From Alphaproteobacteria bacterium (GTDB lineage: Bacteria; Pseudomonadota; Alphaproteobacteria; Puniceispirillales; UBA1172), in assembly GCA_021296375.1 (NCBI GenBank), contig JAGWAQ010000046.1, positions 1 through 15,736 on the forward strand: a stretch of DNA of 15,736 nucleotides, read 5' to 3'. The translations under genes and the position numbers were made by a program. Of the stretch, positions 6,760 to 12,912 are shown piece after piece. The number at the start of each line of letters is the position of its first letter. Positions within the stretch are counted from its first letter, which is position 1. The notes beneath the pieces are model-generated. The model was not told where the DNA came from. It did not search any database and saw nothing but the letters and a program-made list of their open reading frames with translations.

Positions 6760-7599
6760 TTACGCCTTCAATTTGTACCCTGTTCCCAATATACGCCAAG
6801 AAATTACACCAAGCACCAGCATAATGCCGAATAAAATCAAGCCGCCCTTGAGGGGGGAGAAGGAGGCGGTGCCAATCACCGCGTAACGATACCCGTCGAT
6901 CATGTGAAAAACCGGGTTATACAAAGCCAGCGCATCAAATGGCGGCGGCAGTTGCTTGATCGAGTAAAACGTCCCTGACAGAAAAATCATCGGCTGGACG
7001 ATAAAATTCGTGACCGCCGCAAGGCCATCAAATTTAGTTGACCAGACGCCGGTGATCACCCCCGCCAGCGCCATCACCCCGGACCCCAGAAACAAAAAGA
7101 CAAACGCCGTCAGAGGATGAACAGGAAAGCCTGAAGACCCTAACAGCGCCAGGGTTATGGCGGTCACCGCCCCCACCATCAACCCACGGGTGATCCCGGC
7201 GGCGACCATCGCCACCAGAATTTCAAGCGGCCCCAGGGGCGGCATCAGGAGATCGACAATATTGCCCTGCACCTTGCCCACCACCAATGACGACGAGGTG
7301 TTGGCAAACGCATTTTGCAGCACCGCCATCATCACCAGCCCGGGGCCCAAAAAAACCACATAAGGCACATCGCCGCTATCGGTAATGCGATCACCAACCG
7401 CCACGGCAAAGACGGCCATAAACAGGATCGCCGTTGTCATAGGCGCAAAAACCGTCTGGGTCATGATTTTGACAAACCGCATGACCTCACGCTGGTAAAG
7501 CGTCCAGGTGCCGATGACATTGATCATGCCAATTCGGATCGGGCGAATACGGGGCGCGGCGGATGACGCGGAAGACGGGGATGTGGTGTTTCTTGACAT
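6760..7599 (-). CDS. ABC-2 type transporter permease
   Basis: This is a 279-residue inner-membrane permease of the ABC-2 family (drug, polysaccharide or lipid exporters). About six hydrophobic segments are seen, near residues 43-68, 78-97, 118-152, 160-184, 190-211 and 252-271. Typical family stretches are WTLYQREVMRF, VPYVVFLGPGLVMMAV, GNIVDLLMPPLGPLE and PMIFLSGTFYSI followed by NPVFHMIDGYRY. The frame extends to 8055, but that part is the antisense of recX. The ATG at 7599 is preferred because a promoter -10 ends six bases before it; 7626 is an alternative. No ATP-binding subunit is encoded in the window, so its partner must be elsewhere. The substrate cannot be told from sequence. It leads the operon with dcd, argD and argF. 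Confidence 0.88.
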   Translation of the reverse strand: MSRNTTSPSSASSAAPRIRPIRIGMINVIGTWTLYQREVMRFVKIMTQTVFAPMTTAILFMAVFAVAVGDRITDSGDVPYVVFLGPGLVMMAVLQNAFANTSSSLVVGKVQGNIVDLLMPPLGPLEILVAMVAAGITRGLMVGAVTAITLALLGSSGFPVHPLTAFVFLFLGSGVMALAGVITGVWSTKFDGLAAVTNFIVQPMIFLSGTFYSIKQLPPPFDALALYNPVFHMIDGYRYAVIGTASFSPLKGGLILFGIMLVLGVISWRILGTGYKLKA

Positions 7600-7605
7600 G
7601 GCCGC

Positions 7606-7634
7606 AACATAGGGCGTTCTGGCCATCTGCGCAA
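7606..7634 (-). promoter_or_regulatory. Candidate promoter of the permease operon (leaderless)
   Basis: On the minus strand, TTGCGC (7634-7629), a 17-nt spacer and TATGTT (7611-7606) are followed by six bases and then the ATG at 7599. Transcription would start at or next to the start codon. No Shine-Dalgarno precedes that ATG. Confidence 0.45.
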
Positions 7635-7692
7635 GGGCAGGACAGCGCGCAAGGCACGTTAATGACAGGTGTTTTAGCGCGCCAGAAATCTG

Positions 7693-7701
7693 TGCTAGAG
7701 T
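7693..7701 (+). promoter_or_regulatory. Candidate extended -10 promoter of recX (leaderless)
   Basis: TGC-TAGAGT is an extended -10 element. Its hexamer (7696-7701) ends six bases before the recX ATG, so the transcript would begin at the start codon. No convincing -35 box or Shine-Dalgarno is present. Confidence 0.45.
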
Positions 7702-7707
7702 TTCGCC

Positions 7708-8277
7708 ATGCGCAGCGATGAAACGATCCTCAAACGGCTTGAAAACAAAGCCCTGCATTACCTTGGACGATACGCCAGCACCCAGGCCCGCCTCGGTGAT
7801 GTGCTGAAGCGGTTCGCCAAGCGGAAAATGCCCGACGAAGAGCCGGAACGCATGGCGGCACTGATCGAGCAAATGGTCGCCGATTGCGCCGCGAAAGGCT
7901 ATGTCAATGACAAGGTTTTTGCCGAACAGAAAACCGCATCCTTGCGGCGGCAAGGGTCCTCCCGCTTTCAAATTCAGCGCAAGCTTTACGAACGGGGGGT
8001 GGACCGTGACACCATCACTGCCGCCATTCAAGACCATGACGATGACAACGAACATGACACGGAAGTTGAAGCGGCGTTAATCTATGCCCGCAAACGTCGC
8101 CTTGGGCCTTACGCCCGCCCCCCTGTCGGCAGTCTTGAGATGAAGGACGGGTGGCGCGACCGCCATTACGCCAGCCTGGCACGGGCCGGGTTCAGCAGCA
8201 AAACCGTCAGTGTCATCATGGCGCTGGAGACGCCGGAAGAGGCCGAGGACATGGCCACCAACGGCTATTTTGGCTGA
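7708..8277 (+). CDS. recX: RecX-family regulator of RecA
   Basis: The 189-residue basic helical protein matches the RecX pattern of three-helix repeats. These are ALHYLGRYASTQARLGDVLKR near 15, CAAKGYVNDKVFAEQ near 60 followed by RRQGSSRFQIQRKLYERGV, and a C-terminal YASLARAGFSSKTVSVIM near 151. RecX binds RecA filaments and limits recombinase and SOS activity. An acidic insert (DHDDDNEHD, near 109-117) separates repeats two and three. The gene is alone here, without recA next to it, and is divergent from the permease operon. The start is supported by the extended -10 six bases upstream rather than by a ribosome binding site. The family call is good; the regulatory direction is taken from the family. 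Confidence 0.85.
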   Translation: MRSDETILKRLENKALHYLGRYASTQARLGDVLKRFAKRKMPDEEPERMAALIEQMVADCAAKGYVNDKVFAEQKTASLRRQGSSRFQIQRKLYERGVDRDTITAAIQDHDDDNEHDTEVEAALIYARKRRLGPYARPPVGSLEMKDGWRDRHYASLARAGFSSKTVSVIMALETPEEAEDMATNGYFG

Positions 8278-8293
8278 CGGTTGATCCGTCGAT

Positions 8294-8317
8294 ACCCCCC
8301 GTGACGCAAATGGGGGT
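8294..8317 (+). terminator. Possible recX terminator hairpin
   Basis: ACCCCC (8294-8299) can pair with GGGGGT (8312-8317) across a 12-nt loop, 17 nt after the recX stop. There is no immediate T-run, so the call is weak. Confidence 0.25.
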
Positions 8318-8359
8318 GGAAAATCCCGATATTTTGCTTAAAGTAATTGTTCATAAATG

Positions 8360-8384
8360 TGGTGGCCATGCGGCCATTGCACCA
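8360..8384 (+). promoter_or_regulatory. Dyad hairpin in the acs upstream region
   Basis: TGGCC-ATGC-GGCCA (8363-8376) is a perfect 5-bp dyad. Flanking TGGT (8360-8363) and ACCA (8381-8384) could extend it with a bulge. It lies 40-64 nt before the acs start, as an operator or leader hairpin. No clear sigma-70 promoter was identified between recX and acs. Confidence 0.35.
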
Positions 8385-8423
8385 TGATCAATAAAACGTG
8401 AATACCATGAACAGGGGGTCACC

Positions 8424-10367
8424 ATGGCAGACCAGACACTTTTTCCACCCAGCAGCGCGACCGTTGATAAAGCTTTAATCGATAACGACACCTATCTTGA
8501 AATGTATCAGCAGTCGGTTTCCGACAGTGACGCATTCTGGGCCAAACATGGCCAGCGCATCGACTGGATGAAGCCCTACACCAAGATTGAAAACACATCT
8601 TATGATGCCAATAACCTGTCCATCAAATGGTTTGAAGACGGCACCCTGAACGCCGCCGCCAATTGCCTTGACCGCCATCTGGCGACACGCGGGGATCAAA
8701 CCGCCATTATTTTTGAAGGCGATGAACCCACCGACAGCCGCCACATCACCTATCGTGAACTGCATGAAGAGGTGTCAAGATTTGCCAATGTCCTTAAGGC
8801 ACGCGGCGTCAAGAAAGGCGATCGCGTCACCATCTATATGCCGATGATCCCAGAAGCGGCGGTGGCGATGCTGGCGGTGGTCCGCATCGGCGCCATTCAT
8901 TCCGTCGTCTTTGGCGGCTTTTCGCCTGACGCGCTGGCCGGGCGCATCAAGGATTGCGACAGTTCGGTTGTCATCACCGCCGATGAAGGCGTTCGCGGCG
9001 GCAAAACCATCCCCCTGAAGGCCAATACCGACGCCGCCCTCGAGAACTGCCCCATGTGCACAACCTCGATCGTGGTCAAGCGCACCGGCGGCGACATCAA
9101 CTGGCAAGACGGGCGGGACTTCTGGTACCACGAGGAAATGGCCAATGCCTCCGCCGATTGCCCCCCTGAAGAAATGGGCGCCGAAGACCCGATGTTCATC
9201 CTTTATACTTCAGGTTCCACCGGCCAGCCGAAAGGTGTTCTGCACACCACCGGCGGCTATATGGTCTATGCCTCGATGACCCATCAATATGTCTTTGATT
9301 ATCAGGACGGGGATATCTACTGGTGCACGGCTGATGTCGGCTGGGTGACGGGGCATTCCTATATCGTCTATGGTCCGCTGGCCAATGGCGCGACGACCCT
9401 GATGTTTGAAGGCGTGCCGACCTATCCGGATTCCAGCCGATTCTGGCAGGTGGTGGAAAAGCACAAGGTCAACACTTTCTACACCGCCCCCACCGCCATC
9501 CGCGCCCTGATGCGCGAAGGCGACGCGCCGGTCAAGAAAACCGATCGGTCATCGCTTCGCCTGCTGGGTTCCGTCGGTGAGCCGATCAACCCCGAAGCCT
9601 GGATGTGGTACCACAGCGTCGTCGGCGAAGAGCGCTGCCCGATTGTCGACACCTGGTGGCAAACCGAAACCGGCGGCATCATGATCACGCCTCTGCCGGG
9701 GGCGACCAGCACCAAACCCGGTTCCGCGACACGGCCGTTCTTTGGCATTCAGCCGGTGCTTGTTGATGGTGACAATAACATCATCGACGGGGCGGCCGAT
9801 GGCAACCTGTGCATTGACCGGTCATGGCCGGGGCAAATGCGGACGGTTTATGGGGACCACGAACGGTTCATCCAAACCTATTTCACCACTTTCCCGGGGC
9901 GGTATTTCACCGGTGACGGGTGCCGCCGCGATGACGATGGCTATTACTGGATCACCGGACGTGTTGATGACGTGATCAATGTGTCGGGCCACCGCATGGG
10001 GACCGCGGAAGTGGAATCAGCACTGGTTGCCCATGCGAAAGTCGCGGAAGCGGCGGTGGTGGGCTACCCCCATGACATCAAAGGGCAAGGCATCTATGCC
10101 TATGTCACCCTGGTGATGGGGGAAGAGCCGTCGGACGAGCTGCACGCCGAATTGCGGCAATGGGTGCGCAAGGAAATCGGCCCTATTGCGACGCCGGATC
10201 TTCTGCAATGGGCGCCGGGCCTGCCAAAAACGCGGTCGGGGAAAATCATGCGCCGCATTTTGCGTAAAGTCGCGGAAGATGATTTCGGCAGCCTTGGCGA
10301 CACGTCAACCCTGGCGGACCCGGCGGTGGTCGATGACCTGATCGCGAACCGCCAGAACCGCGGTTAA
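8424..10367 (+). CDS. acs: Acetyl-CoA synthetase (AMP-forming)
   Basis: The enzyme activates acetate to acetyl-CoA through acetyl-AMP, allowing growth on or recapture of acetate. The length (647 residues) is that of bacterial Acs. The main adenylate-forming motifs are intact: YTSGSTGQPKG (261-271), TWWQTETGG (410-418, with the Trp that limits the acyl pocket to acetate), YFTGDG (494-499), GRVDDVINVSGHRMGTAE (512-529) and the C-terminal PKTRSGKIMRRIL. Lys607 there is the position equivalent to the reversibly acetylated catalytic lysine. The start is set by GGGGGT five bases before the ATG. The gene is convergent with a LuxR-type regulator. LuxR-type regulators control acs in some other proteobacteria, but no such link is shown here. 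Confidence 0.96.
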   Translation: MADQTLFPPSSATVDKALIDNDTYLEMYQQSVSDSDAFWAKHGQRIDWMKPYTKIENTSYDANNLSIKWFEDGTLNAAANCLDRHLATRGDQTAIIFEGDEPTDSRHITYRELHEEVSRFANVLKARGVKKGDRVTIYMPMIPEAAVAMLAVVRIGAIHSVVFGGFSPDALAGRIKDCDSSVVITADEGVRGGKTIPLKANTDAALENCPMCTTSIVVKRTGGDINWQDGRDFWYHEEMANASADCPPEEMGAEDPMFILYTSGSTGQPKGVLHTTGGYMVYASMTHQYVFDYQDGDIYWCTADVGWVTGHSYIVYGPLANGATTLMFEGVPTYPDSSRFWQVVEKHKVNTFYTAPTAIRALMREGDAPVKKTDRSSLRLLGSVGEPINPEAWMWYHSVVGEERCPIVDTWWQTETGGIMITPLPGATSTKPGSATRPFFGIQPVLVDGDNNIIDGAADGNLCIDRSWPGQMRTVYGDHERFIQTYFTTFPGRYFTGDGCRRDDDGYYWITGRVDDVINVSGHRMGTAEVESALVAHAKVAEAAVVGYPHDIKGQGIYAYVTLVMGEEPSDELHAELRQWVRKEIGPIATPDLLQWAPGLPKTRSGKIMRRILRKVAEDDFGSLGDTSTLADPAVVDDLIANRQNRG

Positions 10368-10377
10368 CACCTTCACG

Positions 10378-10409
10378 GGTCCCGTTACCGATTGGTCCCG
10401 TTACCAATT
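10378..10409. repeat. 16-bp tandem repeat between acs and the regulator gene
   Basis: Two adjacent 16-bp units, GGTCCCGTTACC followed by GATT or AATT (10378-10393, 10394-10409), fill much of the 65-nt convergent gap. They contain short GGT/ACC complements but no strong terminator. Confidence 0.8.
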
Positions 10410-10432
10410 CCCCCTCCCGGGCATATGGGCCG

Positions 10433-11056
10433 CTATTCCGGAACAATGCCCAGCTCGATCGCCCGGCAGACGGCATGGGTGCGGTTGCGCGCCCCGAGCT
10501 TGCCGCGCAGGCTTTTCAAATGGTGCTTGACCGTGACTTCCGACAAGCCATGACTGCGGGCGATCTCCTTATTGGATTTGCCCGACAGCAAGCCTGCCAG
10601 CATGTCCTGCTCGCGGCCTGTTAACCAATTGTTGGGCAGAAAACTGTTTTCGCTTTTATGACCACCGTGTTCAGCGGGGATGAAATTCTCCCCTTCCGCC
10701 ATCAGGGTAATGGCACTGAAAAACGCCTTGATGCCGATGTTCTTCGGAATATAACCAACCGCACCGGCGTCCAGCACCATGCGCATTTCCGACTGGCTGG
10801 TCGGTGACCCCATAATGGCCACAGGCAATTTTCGCTGTGACGATTCATGGATACGGGCCAAGCCGCTCAGGCCTTTCATGTCCGAAAGCCCGGTATCAAG
10901 AATAATCAGTTCAGGGTTAATCCCACGATTGATCATGTCGATGGTTTCGATCACCCGTGATGACCCCAGAACTTCCATTCCACTTTGAAGCTGAAGGGAT
11001 TGTTCTATGATCAGGTCACGAGAGAAAATGTTGGCATAGGTCAGAATGATTTGCAT
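10433..11056 (-). CDS. LuxR/NarL-type response regulator with an atypical receiver
   Basis: The 207-residue protein has a receiver (about 1-120) and a LuxR-type helix-turn-helix (about 143-205). The latter reads LTGREQDMLAGLLSGKSNKEIA and LSEVTVKHHLKSLRGKLG. Asp54 in LIILDTGLSDMKG, Ser84 and Lys105 in YIPK match the usual phosphorylation-site positions. The acidic pair that normally holds Mg2+ near residues 7-9 is missing: the segment reads TYANIFSRD. Phosphorylation may therefore be weak or absent. The start is clear, with AAGGAGG five bases before the ATG. No histidine kinase is nearby. Targets are unknown; neighbouring candidates are its own promoter region (many inverted repeats), acs, and the protease/Slam-like pair. 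Confidence 0.88.
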   Translation of the reverse strand: MQIILTYANIFSRDLIIEQSLQLQSGMEVLGSSRVIETIDMINRGINPELIILDTGLSDMKGLSGLARIHESSQRKLPVAIMGSPTSQSEMRMVLDAGAVGYIPKNIGIKAFFSAITLMAEGENFIPAEHGGHKSENSFLPNNWLTGREQDMLAGLLSGKSNKEIARSHGLSEVTVKHHLKSLRGKLGARNRTHAVCRAIELGIVPE

Positions 11057-11077
11057 GTTATCCTCCTTGGGCTTGTA

Positions 11078-11093
11078 TGACTGGTGCCAGTCA
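11078..11093. promoter_or_regulatory. Perfect 7-bp dyad upstream of the regulator gene
   Basis: TGACTGG-TG-CCAGTCA lies 21 nt upstream of the regulator start codon, just beyond its ribosome binding site. It may be an operator for autoregulation or a leader hairpin. Confidence 0.45.
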
Positions 11094-11140
11094 ACGAGTG
11101 GGGATAACGTGCGGCCCTATGAAAAATTCTCGCTGAAATT

Positions 11141-11213
11141 TGAGTATTATTATACTCAGTTGTTCTGCTTAAATACTGTTCAAAAGTATAGTTTTTACGA
11201 ATAAATTAACCAA
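11141..11213 (-). promoter_or_regulatory. Promoter region of the regulator gene with nested dyads
   Basis: Two candidate promoters read toward the regulator. One has TTGGTT (11213-11208), a 17-nt spacer and TATACT (11190-11185). The other is a perfect -10 TATAAT (11154-11149) without a good -35; it lies inside the dyad TGAGTAT-TATT-ATACTCA (11141-11158). A second dyad, ATACT-N7-AGTAT (11173-11189), uses the same half-site in the opposite order, with its centre about 31 bp away. The 168-nt gap contains no gene. Confidence 0.5.
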
Positions 11214-11224
11214 TTAGGTCCAGT

Positions 11225-12844
11225 TTATTGCTTAAATCGGAAGAATACTGTTAACGACTTATCCTCTTCAAGCCTGTCTTTTGAGGCAATGTTATCATAA
11301 GACATGATCAAATCGACAGGCGTTGACCCGGCGGTCAGGTGAACCGTCAGGCCAAGATGATAATGCCGCCGCAAATGGCGATCGGTCAGCCAGGGTTGCG
11401 GGGCGCCACGCCGCGACTGGTCATAAAATCCCGTCATGCTCAGCGGTCGAGGCAAGGTGCCGCGAATCGGCCCCAGGGCAAATGAAAGGCGACCGCCGCG
11501 GCTGCGGTTGATCGCCGCCTCCGCCATGATATGACGCCATTCGAGTTCAGCCCACCAAGGCGCGCGGAAAACCCACGGCACTGCGCCGGCATTTTTGTGA
11601 AAAGCTTGTTTATGGGCGGATGCCCTGCTGTTAAGCACCCGAAAGCGGAACCCTTGCGGCGTTCGCGTCACAGGCTCGCCATGGTCGGCGAACGCCCGGC
11701 CTGCGAATACCCCGCCGCGCAGGGCCAGCTCACGCCGCCATTCAAGAGCGGAGAAAACCTGGACACCTGAGGTGACCGATTTCGCCTGCCCCCGGCCCTG
11801 CTCACGGCGGTGGTGGGTGACGTCGATCTGATTGATCCGCACCAGTTTTCCCCCATGGCCTTTTTCTTTATGGCCTTTTCCTTTATGGCCTTTTCCTTTA
11901 TGGCCTTTACGGCTCGCTCCATCCCCAAGGTCACTTTCATTGACCCAGGCGGCATTAAACCGCGTGGCTTCATATCCCCGTGGGGTGGTCAGGCGTTGCG
12001 CGGCCCGTAATAACACCACCCCGCGGGAGGCGCGATGCATGAGGTCATGCCGAAGCGTCAGCGCTGTTTCTGTCCACCACCCTGCCACCGGTTCAGGGCC
12101 GAGGGCAATCTCGTCAGGAACGGTTAACTCAGGGTAGGATTGCCGCAACTGATCGAGGAGCTGATCAAGACGTGAGCCTTTCTCCGGCGTCACCTGCTGG
12201 CGCGAGACCGCCCCCGCCAGATTGTCATCATGACCAAGATCAAAAGTGATGTCATAAAACCACAGGTTATCGGCAGGGCAAAGCAACAGCGCCCGCCGGC
12301 TTTCCTCAACAATCCAGTCTTCGGCCGGAATACGGCCATCCGCAAACGCCTGAAAGATCGGTTTCGCCTGCCCGCATTTTCCATCAAGCAAGAGGGTGAA
12401 ACCCAGTTCATAGACCAGCCTTGAACTCGATGCCCCATGGTCCAGCGCCATGGTGGCGAGGGTCAGGGCAAGCGCCATGTCACCGCCTCGACGCGCCAGA
12501 ATAACAGCGATCACCGCCGCTTCAGGGTCGGTGATGATCAGCGCGAGATGATCTCTGATCACCTGCAATGCCGGATCATGTGATTCGGAATTATGTGATT
12601 CCGGCTGATCAACCGCATCCGCAAGATGATCATACAAAAGGGTGATGATGCTGGCGGGTGTCGCTTCCGGCTCGGCGGCCCAACTCCGACCCGTGGTCCC
12701 GATCACTGCCATTGGCGCCATCATGCTGATCGGCATGACGATCGGCATGACCATCAGTACCAGGACCCGCATCAAGACCCGCAGCAAGACCCAAAGCAAG
12801 ACCCCCATCCCCATTCCGTTTACCCATGACCGCCAACACCACAT
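11225..12844 (-). CDS. Slam-like (DUF560) outer-membrane protein with TPR N-domain and beta-barrel
   Basis: The 539-residue product has a long signal sequence (cleavage near RSWA-AEPEA, residues 56-57). A helical, TPR-like part (about 60-190) follows, with alternating small and hydrophobic residues such as GDMALALTLATMALDHGA. From about 195 the sequence is beta-rich, opening with WFYDITFDLGHDDNLA. This resembles the start of the Slam barrel (compare YDSNVN). It ends SYDNIAS...SLTVFFRFKQ, like Slam C-termini. Slam proteins (type XI secretion) move lipoproteins to the cell surface, and the gene just upstream encodes a lipobox protein. The start is uncertain: Met at 12844, 12814 or 12808, none with a good ribosome site. 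Oddities are a 12-bp repeat in the signal region, an ESHN/ESHD duplication and a Lys/His/Gly loop (313-333). It could instead be an unrelated TPR-barrel protein. Confidence 0.65.
   Translation of the reverse strand: MWCWRSWVNGMGMGVLLWVLLRVLMRVLVLMVMPIVMPISMMAPMAVIGTTGRSWAAEPEATPASIITLLYDHLADAVDQPESHNSESHDPALQVIRDHLALIITDPEAAVIAVILARRGGDMALALTLATMALDHGASSSRLVYELGFTLLLDGKCGQAKPIFQAFADGRIPAEDWIVEESRRALLLCPADNLWFYDITFDLGHDDNLAGAVSRQQVTPEKGSRLDQLLDQLRQSYPELTVPDEIALGPEPVAGWWTETALTLRHDLMHRASRGVVLLRAAQRLTTPRGYEATRFNAAWVNESDLGDGASRKGHKGKGHKGKGHKEKGHGGKLVRINQIDVTHHRREQGRGQAKSVTSGVQVFSALEWRRELALRGGVFAGRAFADHGEPVTRTPQGFRFRVLNSRASAHKQAFHKNAGAVPWVFRAPWWAELEWRHIMAEAAINRSRGGRLSFALGPIRGTLPRPLSMTGFYDQSRRGAPQPWLTDRHLRRHYHLGLTVHLTAGSTPVDLIMSYDNIASKDRLEEDKSLTVFFRFKQ
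11846..11905 (-). repeat. 15-bp tandem repeat, four copies, coding a GHKGK loop
   Basis: Four 15-bp units (11846, 11861, 11876 and 11891) follow TTTTCCTTTATGGCC. The two leftmost copies are degenerate. On the minus strand they encode KGHKG-KGHKG-KGHKE-KGHGG near residues 313-332 of the Slam-like protein, probably in a loop between barrel strands. Confidence 0.9.
12578..12607 (-). repeat. 15-bp tandem duplication in the Slam-like gene
   Basis: Two units (12578-12592, 12593-12607) both begin ATGTGATTC. They encode ESHNS-ESHDP near residues 82-91, just before the TPR-like helices. Confidence 0.6.
12728..12811 (-). repeat. 12-bp repeats building the signal peptide of the Slam-like protein
   Basis: GATCGGCATGAC is present twice in tandem (12728-12751). 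After one divergent unit, four units of the type GACCCGCAGCAA follow (12764-12811), all in 12-bp phase. They encode the tetrapeptide-like runs GVLL-WVLL-RVLM-RVLV and MPIV-MPIS of the signal region. Confidence 0.75.
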
Positions 12845-12869
12845 GCCTCATCAATGCACAGGAATAATG

Positions 12870-12896
12870 AATATTCTCTTAATCCCTCTGAATATT
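12870..12896 (-). promoter_or_regulatory. Inverted repeat between the protease and Slam-like genes
   Basis: AATATTC (12870-12876) and GAATATT (12890-12896) can pair across a 13-nt loop, inside the 68-nt gap. There is no T-run. It could be an mRNA processing or attenuation site that sets the ratio of protease to translocator, or it may have no role. Confidence 0.3.
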
Positions 12897-12912
12897 AAGG
12901 ATGGTCTTTAGC

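Noticed and set aside
7600..8055. N-terminal extension of the ABC permease frame
   Set aside because: It is the antisense of recX and has no membrane segments of the family; family homology begins after 7599, where a promoter also fits.
10356..10365. AACCGCGGTT palindrome at the acs stop codon
   Set aside because: Only 10 bp and mostly made of conserved-frame codons; no T-run, so not a terminator.
12630..12854. Minus-strand frame overlapping the signal region of the Slam-like gene
   Set aside because: A different frame over the 12-bp repeats; it yields Gly/Asp/His-rich low-complexity sequence with no continuation, whereas the 539-codon frame is long and structured.
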